A stretch of DNA of 64,000 nucleotides from Dehalogenimonas etheniformans. Lineage in GTDB: Bacteria > Chloroflexota > Dehalococcoidia > Dehalococcoidales > Dehalococcoidaceae. Each line of letters starts with the position of its first letter. Within the stretch, counting starts at the first letter, position 1. The position numbers and the translations under genes were made by a program. The DNA lies in the NCBI RefSeq assembly GCF_014672715.2, contig NZ_CP058566.2, positions 744,001 through 808,000 of the forward strand, read 5' to 3'. Below the pieces are notes generated by a model. The model was not told where the DNA came from and searched no databases. It saw only the letters and a program-made list of their open reading frames with translations. Of the stretch, positions 26,551-35,400 are shown one piece after another.

Positions 26551-26989
26551 GGTTTACCCAGTCCTTTCGCAAGGGATAACCGGGGAATCCCTCCCAAAGG
26601 AAAATCCGCTTAAGATTGGGATGACCGGTGAATTCGATTCCCAAAAGATCGAAGATTTCACGTTCTTGAAGATCAGCGCCCCGCCAAACAGGAGTGACGG
26701 ATGGGAGGTTTGGCTTAGTCCGGTCGTCGAGGTCTACCTTGAAGGTGAGCCGATGCCCCTTGGTGATTGAGGTAAGGTGATAGACCATAGAGAAATGTGT
26801 TTTGTGATCAATGCCGGTAATGGAGTTCAGGTAATCCAGCGCAAGTTCGGGATCGTCGCGAAGGAACAGCACGACATCGGCCAACTGTTCGGAACGAATC
26901 ATAAGCCGTTTGTCATCCGCGGCGACCGAATTTTCGCCAAAACGGTCTGCAATGCGCCGGGCGACGGAGATAAAATCCAAGTCCTTCAT
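26540..26989 (-). CDS. nuoC: Complex I-type subunit C (30-kDa)
   Basis: 149 residues from the ATG at 26989, which overlaps the nuoB stop (TAATG). It carries LDYLNSITGIDH and the signature EREIFDLLGIEFTGHPNLKR. A longer in-frame reading to 27082 runs inside nuoB and has no family similarity. NuoC and NuoD are separate proteins here, not fused. Confidence 0.94.
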   Translation of the reverse strand: MKDLDFISVARRIADRFGENSVAADDKRLMIRSEQLADVVLFLRDDPELALDYLNSITGIDHKTHFSMVYHLTSITKGHRLTFKVDLDDRTKPNLPSVTPVWRGADLQEREIFDLLGIEFTGHPNLKRIFLWEGFPGYPLRKDWVNRDA

Positions 26990-27597
26990 TATTCGCTGGT
27001 TTTCCTGGTGGGGTGCATCTTTTCGATCTTGGCGTGAATGTCCGTAATGGCTTCGATGAGAGCCTCCGGGCGTGGAGGGCATCCGGGGACGTAAACATCG
27101 ATGGGCACTACTTTGTTAAAACCGGGCACCACCGAATATGATCCCTTGAACATACCGCCTGAGGTCCCGCAGGCGCCCATCGCCAGCACCCATTTTGGCT
27201 CAGGCATCTGGTCATAAATGCGCCGGAGCCAAGGAGCCATTTTCCAAGTCAATGTTCCGGCGACGATCATGAGATCAGCTTGTCTCGGGGAGGCGCGGAA
27301 AATCTCCATCCCGAACCGGGCGAGGTCGAACCTGGAGGCAGCAGTACACATCATTTCAATGGCGCAGCAAGCTAATCCAAAAGTTACCGGCCAGACTGAA
27401 GAACGTCGCGACCAATTGATGACTTTATCAACGCTTGTGAGGAGGACATTTTGAGCTAGGGGCGGTGCATTTATCCAATCGATCGGATCCGGTATTGGTA
27501 TCTGGTGGCCGGCGTAAAAAGCTTCGATTTCGCCGCCTTCTCGGACGTCCATATCTATTTCTGAATATATTCCGCGATGAATGGGATCTATTGCCAT
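26989..27597 (-). CDS. nuoB: Complex I-type subunit B (N2 cluster)
   Basis: 202 residues with an extended N terminus of about 45 residues. The cysteines of terminal cluster N2 are in [20 protein letters not shown] and [12 protein letters not shown]2 is the last cluster before the quinone site. It overlaps nuoA by 10 bases. Confidence 0.95.
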   Translation of the reverse strand: MAIDPIHRGIYSEIDMDVREGGEIEAFYAGHQIPIPDPIDWINAPPLAQNVLLTSVDKVINWSRRSSVWPVTFGLACCAIEMMCTAASRFDLARFGMEIFRASPRQADLMIVAGTLTWKMAPWLRRIYDQMPEPKWVLAMGACGTSGGMFKGSYSVVPGFNKVVPIDVYVPGCPPRPEALIEAITDIHAKIEKMHPTRKTSE

Positions 27598-27959
27598 TCC
27601 AATGCCTTCTTTTTCCAGGCATATATATATCCAACCGTTACGATAAATAAAAAGAAAGCGATAACAAAAAAGGCCGGTGCGCCTAGATCGCCGAGATTAG
27701 CCGCCCAGGGGTACAGAAAGACAGCCAATACATCTACGACTATTAGCATCAGGGCGAAGATATAATAGCGGAAATTGAACTGGACCCAACTGCGGCCGGT
27801 GGTCTCCATTCCGCATTCATAGGTGTCTTGTTTAACTTTGGAGGGTTTCTTAGGAACTACACCAAGATGTGTCAACAGAATGGGGATGCCCAAGGTTACC
27901 AATATAAAAACAGCCCCGATAATAATGAAGAGCCCGACGTAGCTGAATTGAGTGAGCAC
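27588..27959 (-). CDS. nuoA: Complex I-type subunit A
   Basis: 123 residues, three transmembrane helices, with the conserved [13 protein letters not shown] loop between helices 1 and 2 that bears the functional cysteine. First gene of the operon. It starts at GTG 27959 with GGAGG about ten bases upstream. nuoE, nuoF and nuoG are not in this operon. Confidence 0.94.
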   Translation of the reverse strand: MLTQFSYVGLFIIIGAVFILVTLGIPILLTHLGVVPKKPSKVKQDTYECGMETTGRSWVQFNFRYYIFALMLIVVDVLAVFLYPWAANLGDLGAPAFFVIAFFLFIVTVGYIYAWKKKALEWQ

Positions 27960-28007
27960 AGGCTTTCGACCTCCGGAATACTGGTACTAATACTAAAGTA
28001 TTAAGAC

Positions 28008-28037
28008 AGTATATAGCATCCGGGCGGTATTAGGCAA
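28008..28037 (-). promoter_or_regulatory. Sigma-70-type promoter of the nuo operon
   Basis: On the minus strand TTGCCT (28037-28032), 18 bases, TATACT (28013-28008). It lies about 50 bases before the nuoA start. A small TACTAA/TTAGTA-rich inverted repeat follows in the leader. Confidence 0.55.
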
Positions 28038-28195
28038 GATTGTTTCGCGAAGGTCGAACTAGCGGCTCAGCCGCTCCGGAACTATGTCCTGTACTCCATT
28101 AGAATACCTGTTATAACACCTTGAAGCAACAGAACGAAGGCAAGAAAACGGTTCTAAGCCGATCGTGGGACAGCTAACAATGTTAGCGCTAGGTA

Positions 28196-29278
28196 CTACC
28201 TGATTCCCGCGGTTGCTTGATATTGAAGCAACTTTTGGAGTTTATCCGGATGGCTGCTCTTGAGCAGAGCCTCTTCTTTGGATATCAGGTTTTTGCGCAG
28301 AAGATCGGTTAATGACTGATCAAGGGTCTGCATGCCGTCCTTACCCGATAATTGGATGACATTCGTGATTTCGTGGGTTTTTTGCTCACGGATAAGGTTG
28401 CGGACAGCGGGGGTTGCCGTCATTACCTCAAAAGCCGGGACGCGCCCTTTAGCGTTCAGGCGCGGAACAAGAGTCTGGACAAGCACGGCTTCGATAACCT
28501 GGCTGAATTGCAGCCGAATCTGTTGTTGCTGACTGGGCGGGAAGATATCGATGACACGGTCGACAGTCTGAGCCGCATCGGTGGTATGCAGCGTACCGAC
28601 TACCAGGTGGCCGGTTTCTGCCGCAGCGATAGCCGTTGATATTGTCTCCAGGTCGCGCATTTCTCCGACGATGATAACGTCCGGATCATGCCGAAGGGCG
28701 TGTTTCAGAGCGACAGCAAACGCTTTGGTATCGTCGCCCAGGTCTCGTTGAGCGATCAAGCATCTTTTATTGGAATGAAGGTACTCAATAGGATCTTCGA
28801 TTGTTATCACGTTTCTTGAAGCATTCTGGTTTAGGTAATCCACCATCGCCGCCATTGTCGTCGATTTACCGGAGCCGGTTGGGCCACAGACCAGTATCAT
28901 GCCCCGGGGTTTCATAATTAGTTCTTTGCAGATCATGGGAACGCCGAGTTTTTCCATTGATAATATTTGAAAAGGAACCTGCCGGAATGCCATCGAGAGC
29001 GTACCCCTCTGGCGCATCACGCTGACGCGAAAACGCGCTAAACCGACGACGCTGTATGCGAAATCGAGTTCTTTCTCACGAAGAAATGTCTCTTTTTGTT
29101 CCGGTTTGGTGATCTCGTCAAGGACTGCTTCAAGATCAGACGTTTTAAGAGGCGGAAATTCATCGCGAACAATGAGTTCACCATCGATACGCAAAACAGG
29201 TGGGCTGGGCACCCGCAAATGCAGGTCTGAGCCTCCGAGGTCAACGAGTAATTTAAGCCATTCGTCGATTTGAGACAT
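28196..29278 (-). CDS. pilT: PilT-type secretion ATPase
   Basis: 360 residues. Walker A is GPTGSGKSTTMAA near residue 130, the Asp box and Walker B lie around DVIIVGEMRDLETISTA, followed by the His box GHLVVGTLHTTDAAQT. AAETGHLV and the overall length fit PilT (pilus retraction hexamer) rather than PilB. The ATG at 29278 has GGGGAG seven bases upstream; an earlier TTG (29293) is less likely. No other pilus genes are in the window. The only partner is the small HTH gene 20 bases upstream. An inverted repeat GCTAAC/GTTAGC (28173-28187) follows the stop. Confidence 0.9.
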   Translation of the reverse strand: MSQIDEWLKLLVDLGGSDLHLRVPSPPVLRIDGELIVRDEFPPLKTSDLEAVLDEITKPEQKETFLREKELDFAYSVVGLARFRVSVMRQRGTLSMAFRQVPFQILSMEKLGVPMICKELIMKPRGMILVCGPTGSGKSTTMAAMVDYLNQNASRNVITIEDPIEYLHSNKRCLIAQRDLGDDTKAFAVALKHALRHDPDVIIVGEMRDLETISTAIAAAETGHLVVGTLHTTDAAQTVDRVIDIFPPSQQQQIRLQFSQVIEAVLVQTLVPRLNAKGRVPAFEVMTATPAVRNLIREQKTHEITNVIQLSGKDGMQTLDQSLTDLLRKNLISKEEALLKSSHPDKLQKLLQYQATAGIR

Positions 29279-29298
29279 CTCGGTTCTCCCCAAATTCC

Positions 29299-29517
29299 TT
29301 ACTCGCTGGCTGAGACGCCATCAACCCGGTTGGCTTCGGCTTTCAGAAGTTCGGCTTCAGCTTCGGTAAAGAGGCGCCAACCGCGCCGGTCACGCGCAAC
29401 AGCCGCCCCCAGGAGATCATTCTTCAGCCATCGGAATAGTGTGGTTCTGCTGATGCCTGCCAACTCGCAGACTTCAGCTGTTCGGTAGTATTTGGTGCCC
29501 TTTAATTGAAGTGACAT
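29299..29517 (-). CDS. Small helix-turn-helix protein (MerR/excisionase-like)
   Basis: 72 residues. YYRTAEVCELAGISRTTLFR is a MerR-type helix-turn-helix near residues 10-30, and the wing region RDRRGWRLFTEAEAELL follows. It has no effector domain, as in HTH_17/excisionase-type DNA-binding proteins. It is directly upstream of pilT on the same strand with a 20-base gap, so it may be co-transcribed with pilT. Its target is unknown. Confidence 0.75.
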   Translation of the reverse strand: MSLQLKGTKYYRTAEVCELAGISRTTLFRWLKNDLLGAAVARDRRGWRLFTEAEAELLKAEANRVDGVSASE

Positions 29518-29614
29518 AATTCAAAACCTGCACGGCTATATTCGGGTATACTTTAGCGCAGGAGACCATCCGCGTAAATGGCTATATAGTCATGTCCGGA
29601 GATGACCAATAGTA

Positions 29615-30340
29615 CTAAAGGTGTTTTAACCGTACAGATCCCCAGGCGCCGACGCGCTCCCCAACAATGATTATTGCGCCGCTGACGCCTGCGATTTTGG
29701 AAGCTAACTCCAGTCCTCGTTCGATGTCTGCTGAGGTTTGAACAACGTTGCCACAAGCCGTCGCTCCTGCATCGGCAAGTATTGCTGAAGGAGCAACTAT
29801 GGTTACCGCATCAGCTTTTCCGAACGAAAGCGAATGACCTACGGTTCCCGACGAGGTACAGATGCCGCATGGGGTCTCGTTAGGGAAGATTTCGATCCCG
29901 AGCTTCCCTGATAACGGTGAATCGCCGGCATAGATGCCGATTACCCGTTCCCTGGTGGATGTGATGTAAATGTCTCCGCCATTTTCGATAATTATGTCGG
30001 GGGAGTATTCCAATAATTCCTCGCCAACGAACTGGGCTACTGCCCCGGCCACCGAAGCCATGGGACCAACACCTACTTTATTGGTCGTCTCTGCCATGTC
30101 TCGGACAATCAGAGGGGCATCGGCTTCGATCTCAACCGGCTTCAATGAGGTTAGGAACGTGGGATGACCGGCAATGTAATTTTCGAGAATGGAACGATAT
30201 TTCAGTACCAGTTTGCGTGCTTTACGTTCAAGGTCAACTCTAGCGCTGACGAACAGGTTTGTTTCGTTGACACTTACGGTGAAGGAAACCAGGTCGGCGC
30301 TTTCATGCCATTTGCGGTAGGTGCGAGGCTGATACATCAA
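29615..30340 (-). CDS. UPF0280 (COG2122, ApbE-like) protein, probable sulfide-assimilation factor
   Basis: 241 residues. The conserved centre is TTNKVGVGPMASVAGAVAQF near residue 87 followed by IIENGGDIYI near 120 and CTSSGTVGHSLSFGKADAV near 165. These mark COG2122, a relative of the flavin transferase ApbE. In Methanosarcina acetivorans the COG2122 protein MA1715 is known to aid sulfide assimilation into homocysteine together with COG1900 and NIL-ferredoxin proteins. Here it is the third gene after exactly those two, so the same role is likely. The gap to the preceding gene is 36 bases. Confidence 0.85.
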   Translation of the reverse strand: MMYQPRTYRKWHESADLVSFTVSVNETNLFVSARVDLERKARKLVLKYRSILENYIAGHPTFLTSLKPVEIEADAPLIVRDMAETTNKVGVGPMASVAGAVAQFVGEELLEYSPDIIIENGGDIYITSTRERVIGIYAGDSPLSGKLGIEIFPNETPCGICTSSGTVGHSLSFGKADAVTIVAPSAILADAGATACGNVVQTSADIERGLELASKIAGVSGAIIIVGERVGAWGSVRLKHL

Positions 30341-30376
30341 CCGGATTTTTCGCTTTGCTCAGCATTAAAAGATCGA

Positions 30377-30787
30377 TTAAAAATGGAGCTCCATCGAACG
30401 TGACGGACAGGAGAGGATGCACATGCCGCAGACGACACATTTTTCCTCGTCGAAGGCAACTTCGCGGGTCAAGGGGTCAACGACAAAGGAATCCGCAGGG
30501 CAAACAGTAACGCAGGCGCCGCAGTCGGTACAGCGGGCTTCATTGCGGGTGACCTCACGGCAAAGAGTGTCAATGATGAGACCGGTCTTGGTCAGGTACT
30601 CGATGCCTTTGTCGAAATCAGAGCGGCTACCACGGAGTTCGAGAACCATATGGCCTCCATCGCTGCTGATGGTGGCTTTAAGGATGTTAAGTTCCAAATT
30701 GTAATCCTTGATCAGGTGATAGACCACCGGCCTATCCGCCAGGTGACGGGGGAACCTCAGAGATATCTTTTTACAAGTAACAGCCAT
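30377..30787 (-). CDS. NIL-domain ferredoxin, homocysteine biosynthesis partner
   Basis: 136 residues. An N-terminal NIL domain (about residues 5-75, LRFPRHLADRPVVYHLIKDY) is followed by two [4Fe-4S] motifs, CTDCGACVTVCP and CVVCGMCILSCP. This is the MA1822 type, which pairs with COG1900 proteins in methanogens for making homocysteine from aspartate semialdehyde and sulfide. It lies two bases downstream of the COG1900 gene. Confidence 0.9.
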   Translation of the reverse strand: MAVTCKKISLRFPRHLADRPVVYHLIKDYNLELNILKATISSDGGHMVLELRGSRSDFDKGIEYLTKTGLIIDTLCREVTRNEARCTDCGACVTVCPADSFVVDPLTREVAFDEEKCVVCGMCILSCPSRSMELHF

Positions 30788-30789
30788 AT

Positions 30790-32007
30790 TTATATCTCAC
30801 CCCCATTAATCGGCCGCTCAGTCAACGGCTTGAATTTGACCCCGCTTTCGGCTCCCGGGAGTTTAGCCACGGGAGAAGTCAATTCGAACTTACCTGAGGT
30901 GATCCACTGTTTTAAAGCCGTCGCGATCTCCCGGGCCCGTGGGTAGCTCGAAAGGGAGGCAGTTGGCACTTTTCGGCCTTTAATCTTGACGTGCCCGGAG
31001 CGCAATTCGCCATATGAGACTTCAGCGACGATGTCCGGTTTGAGTTCGGGATAGGCGCTCGAATAGTCGACAACTGCGGCAAATATCTCGTCGTCGGTAA
31101 CGGTCGTGTACCTTAGAATATCCTCGTCAAGAATTGGAATTGGGACTCCGAGACCAACGGAAATAGTCACTCCGTAACCCAGCATACTGGTGCCGACAAG
31201 GTAACGGGGATTCATCTGCTTGAGGTCGCCGATGACCGCCAGGGTTCCGGAGCCTCTTTTAGGAACGCCGCCCTCGGTGCGAGGCACGCCCGGGTTGAAC
31301 TGGGTGCCCTGCCAGGCGATAAAACCCTCGCCGCCGCCGAGAAAGATCTTCGTTCCTATCCCGATCGTCTTGTAATACGGGTCGTTCAAAAGCGGCGAAA
31401 GCTGACCCGCGCTGCAGTAGGTGATATTCCCCATATTGGGTTTCAATGTGCCCATGTAAGTGTAGATAGCTTCATCGGACAGGTTGACCGCCACATTATA
31501 ATTCTGATACGAGTTGCGCATGTTGAAGAGGACAGCCTCGTTCAAATCCTTGATGTTGATCCATGTCTCGAGTTTCTTGCGCGGATAGCAGTCGGTGCCA
31601 TACGCCGAGGCGACCAGTTTGATGTCCTTGCCCGCCACCAGTTCCTCGATGACGTGGCCACCGCCGTAGTTGAACTCGCCGGGATGAAAACGGTTGCGTG
31701 GATCGTCATCGGGCAGGGCATTGGCGCCGATCATGACATCGACTGCGGCGAAACCGGCATAGGCCGGGACATCGTTCAAAGAGACTTTGCCGCCGCCCAG
31801 CTTGATGCGCGGCTTTGAATGACCGATGTTGAAGTAGGCGCTGGAGGAACACATGGGCCCGAAAGTGCCGGTGGTTACGACGTCGACCATGGCGGCAGCT
31901 TTGGCAAGTCCTTTTTCCTTGACGACGCCGATGATCTCTTCGGCGGTAAAGACGACGGCTTGCCCCTTGCGGATCTTTTCGTTGATTTCCTCTATGGTCT
32001 TAGCCAT
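30790..32007 (-). CDS. COG1900 (DUF39) homocysteine biosynthesis protein
   Basis: 405 residues. It has the conserved GTFGPMCSSSAYFNIGHSKP near residue 48, GTDCYPRK near 130 and a Gly-rich region FLGGGEGFIAWQGTQFNPG near 230, all typical of DUF39 proteins such as MA1821. In methanogens these form a homocysteine synthase with a NIL-ferredoxin, using sulfide and an aspartate-semialdehyde-derived substrate instead of O-acyl-homoserine. The ATG at 32007 is chosen because AGAGG is six bases upstream; a GTG two codons earlier is possible. First gene of a three-gene operon. Confidence 0.9.
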   Translation of the reverse strand: MAKTIEEINEKIRKGQAVVFTAEEIIGVVKEKGLAKAAAMVDVVTTGTFGPMCSSSAYFNIGHSKPRIKLGGGKVSLNDVPAYAGFAAVDVMIGANALPDDDPRNRFHPGEFNYGGGHVIEELVAGKDIKLVASAYGTDCYPRKKLETWINIKDLNEAVLFNMRNSYQNYNVAVNLSDEAIYTYMGTLKPNMGNITYCSAGQLSPLLNDPYYKTIGIGTKIFLGGGEGFIAWQGTQFNPGVPRTEGGVPKRGSGTLAVIGDLKQMNPRYLVGTSMLGYGVTISVGLGVPIPILDEDILRYTTVTDDEIFAAVVDYSSAYPELKPDIVAEVSYGELRSGHVKIKGRKVPTASLSSYPRAREIATALKQWITSGKFELTSPVAKLPGAESGVKFKPLTERPINGGEI

Positions 32008-32120
32008 GAGCACCTCTGCATGAGCCGGTAGTGGACATAAATATTAACATAAGCCTTTGTTGTGCGTCACATGTTGCGTTAAAAACGACTGAAACGACTC
32101 CCTGAAGCGGAGAATTGCTT

Positions 32121-32158
32121 TTCGTTTTCGGGCGAATTCTTCTTTTTTCGAAAACGAA
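32121..32158. repeat. Inverted repeat in the leader of the homocysteine operon
   Basis: TTCGTTTTC (32121-32129) and GAAAACGAA (32150-32158) are perfect 9-base arms with a 20-base loop. It lies about 115-150 bases before the COG1900 start and may be an operator or an RNA stem. No T-run follows, so it is not an intrinsic terminator. Confidence 0.5.
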
Positions 32159-32302
32159 TCACCTGTTTGTACGTTAGAGCCCATCGTGGATTCGTTTGTG
32201 AAATCGAAAATTTCAGGCGGCGAAACCAATCGGATATTGGAGCCAATCGAACGGGCGAGAGACTTACCGCAACATCAGGCGCAAAATTATCCATGGGCGG
32301 TT

Positions 32303-32334
32303 ATTATAGCACACCCGTACTGCTAGGTTGTCAA
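32303..32334 (-). promoter_or_regulatory. Extended -10 promoter of the homocysteine operon
   Basis: On the minus strand the extended -10 TGCTATAAT ends at 32303. TTGACA (32334-32329) is present but 20 bases away, longer than ideal. The leader to COG1900 is about 290 bases. An ATG (32294) eight bases after the -10 opens a 71-codon frame (32294-32079) that would be leaderless, and a second overlapping frame to 32044 has protein-like composition. Neither is convincing alone. No SAM-type riboswitch core was recognised in the 32014-32439 gap. Confidence 0.5.
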
Positions 32335-32439
32335 GCGTCTCGTGTCGTTTTTGGTCGGTTTTTGAAAATATTCTTTTTATAGATTCGATTTCCCGAGAAT
32401 CCGGCAAAACCTATCGCCGATGCTTGAGCATAAACGTAA

Positions 32440-35400
32440 TTATTTCCTATTTGTGTACTTCAACTCGGCTTCCGGTTTCCTTGACCTCCAAAAGAGAATT
32501 ACCCCGAGCGTGGTGGATGCTAACAGGAACAGAAGAGGAATTATCCATTTTGCGCTCGTCGGATTAGATCCCGGAAGAGTCTCAGTGGGTTCGGATTGAG
32601 TCGGGACAGGGATAGTGGGAGGATTGGTAGTCGGGGGATTGGTAGTAGGCGGACTGGTAGTCGGTGGATTGGTCGTCGGTGGAATGGTGGTCGGGGGTGG
32701 AGTTGTTGCCGGAGCCTGTTGGACGATCAATGCGAAGCTGGTGAAATGGGTGATCTGAGCGGAGACGGTATTGGCCGTGGCATCGACAGTACCGACTAGC
32801 TTGACCCACTGCGTTCCATTCCACCAGGCAATGTAGAGGTCGGTTTCGCGCGCGCCTGCGGGGATATCACTGTCGGAATAGTTGAAAGATAGAGTGACCA
32901 CCGGGTTGAAGGTGACGCCGTTTGGTCCGAGTTCGAAAGCCATGACAAGGCTGTTTTGAGGTGGGGCAGATGGGGGATTAGTTAACGGCGCAGCTGAAAG
33001 GAAAGATTGGGCGGCGCCAGCTGCGTTCCAGATGTAGACACCAACTGGCACAATAATGGTCAGTTTGCCATCAGAAGTCTTGAGCTCACCAGCAACGATT
33101 GATCTGCCATTTGGATCCATAAACGGTGAAGTTCCTGATAGATTGATACCGATAAGTTGACTGCCAAAGCCGCCGCCTCCTCCGCCGCCGCCACCGCCAC
33201 TCACGGTCCACTGGGCGACGCAGGTGGTATTTGAGGCGGGCATGGTGGCAGGCACGAGTGGAATCCAGCCATTAAAGGTATAGCCAGATTTAGTCGGATT
33301 AGCTGGAGCGACTACCGCCGTTCCATAATCCTGAGTGATGGGAGAAACGGTGCTGCCGCCGTCGGAATTGAAGGTAATGGTGTACTGATTGATAGTCCAC
33401 TTGGCGTAGAGGGTGGTATTGCCGGTGATGGTATCGGAGGTGAAATTCCAGGCAGTGGTGCAGGCGGCTTCCTTGAACCAGCCGCCGAAGGTATAGCCGG
33501 TCCAGGTGGGATCGGTGGGTTGGGTCACGGTGGCGCCGAAAGCAACGGAAGCATTGGCGACGGTGCTGCCGCCCTGGGAATTGAAGGAGACGGTGTAATT
33601 GATGGCAGTCCACTGAGCGACGCAGGTGATATTTGAGGCGGGCATTGTGGCCGGGACGGTGGGACTCCATCCATCGAAGGTGTACCCTGTCCTGGTGGGA
33701 TTAGCCGGAGGAATGATGGCGGTGCCGAATTCCTGGGTGATGGGTACAACAGGGCTACCTCCGGCGGAGTCGAAGTTGATAGTGTAGGAATTGAAAGTGA
33801 AAGTAGCGGTGACGGACTTATTGCCGTCCATGGTGATGGTATTAGTGGTGGTGTCGCCGGAGAAGGCGCCGAAGCTCCAGCCGGCGGTCGGGGTGGGGGT
33901 GAGGGTGACGACGGTGCCGTAGGAGTAGGTCGGCTGATCGGGGGACTTAGCGATGGAACCGGAGCCGACGATATTCAGGGTAAGGGTATAGGCGTCCTGG
34001 GAGTACTGGGCGGTGATGGTGAGGTCCGAAGTAACATTATTGAAGGCAGTATCCCAGCCGGTGAAATTCCAGCCTGCCTCGGTGGTGAAAGTGGGGGCAA
34101 CCGCCGCAGCGCCATGGGCGACGGTCTGGATCAGGGTACCGCCACCGGTGTGGGTGCCGTGAGCGCCGAGGTCGAAGGTGACTTGATAGGTGACCTGGGT
34201 CCACTGGGCGGTAAGGGAAGCGCCGCCGAGGGGCATGGTGGCAGGGAAGGCAGGGATCCAGCCGGTGAAAGTCCAGCCAGTTTTAGTGGGTGGGGTGGGT
34301 GGGGACAGGGCTGAGCCGTAAGCGGCGGTGATGGGATCGACGGTGGAGCCGCCATCGGAATTGAAGGTGATGGTGTAGGAATTGACGGTAAAGGTGGCGG
34401 TGACGGACTTATTGCCGTCCATGGTGATGGTATTAGTGGTGGTGTCGCCGGAGAAGGCGCCGAAGCTCCAGCCGGCGGTCGGGGTGGGGGTGAGGGTGAC
34501 GACGGTGCCGTAGGAGTAGGTCGGCTGATCGGGGGACTTAGCGATGGAACCGGAGCCGACGATATTCAGGGTAAGGGTATAGGCGTCCTGGGAGTACTGG
34601 GCGGTGATGGTGAGGTCCGAAGTAACATTATTGAAGGCAGTATCCCAGCCGGTGAAATTCCAGCCTGCCTCGGTGGTGAAAGTGGGGGCAACCGCCGCAG
34701 CGCCATGGGCGACGGTCTGGATCAGGGTACCGCCACCGGTGTGGGTGCCGTGAGCGCCGAGGTCGAAGGTGACTTGATAGGTGACCTGGGTCCACTGGGC
34801 GGTAAGGGAAGCGCCGCCGAGGGGCATGGTGGCAGGGAAGGCAGGGATCCAGCCGGTGAAAGTCCAGCCAGTTTTAGTGGGTGGGGTGGGTGGGGACAGG
34901 GCTGAGCCGTAAGCGGCGGTGATGGGATCGACGGTGGAGCCGCCATCGGAATTGAAGGTGATGGTGTAGGAATTGACGGTAAAGGTGGCGGTGACGGACT
35001 TATTGCCGTCCATGGTGATGGTATTAGTGGTGGTGTCGCCGGAGAAGGCGCCGAAGCTCCAGCCGGCGGTCGGGGTGGGGGTGAGGGTGACGACGGTGCC
35101 GTAGGAGTAGGTCGGCTGATCGGGGGACTTAGCGATGGAACCGGAGCCGACGATATTCAGGGTAAGGGTATAGGCGTCCTGGGAGTACTGGGCGGTGATG
35201 GTGAGGTCCGAAGTAACATTATTGAAGGCAGTATCCCAGCCGGTGAAATTCCAGCCTGCCTCGGTGGTGAAAGTGGGGGCAACCGCCGCAGCGCCATGGG
35301 CGACGGTCTGGATCAGGGTACCGCCACCGGTGTGGGTGCCGTGAGCGCCGAGGTCGAAGGTGACTTGATAGGTGACCTGGGTCCACTGGGCGGTAAGGGA

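Noticed and set aside
32014-32334. SAM or cobalamin riboswitch in the homocysteine operon leader
   Set aside because: No conserved SAM-I core, kink-turn or B12-box was recognised by eye; only a simple inverted repeat is present.
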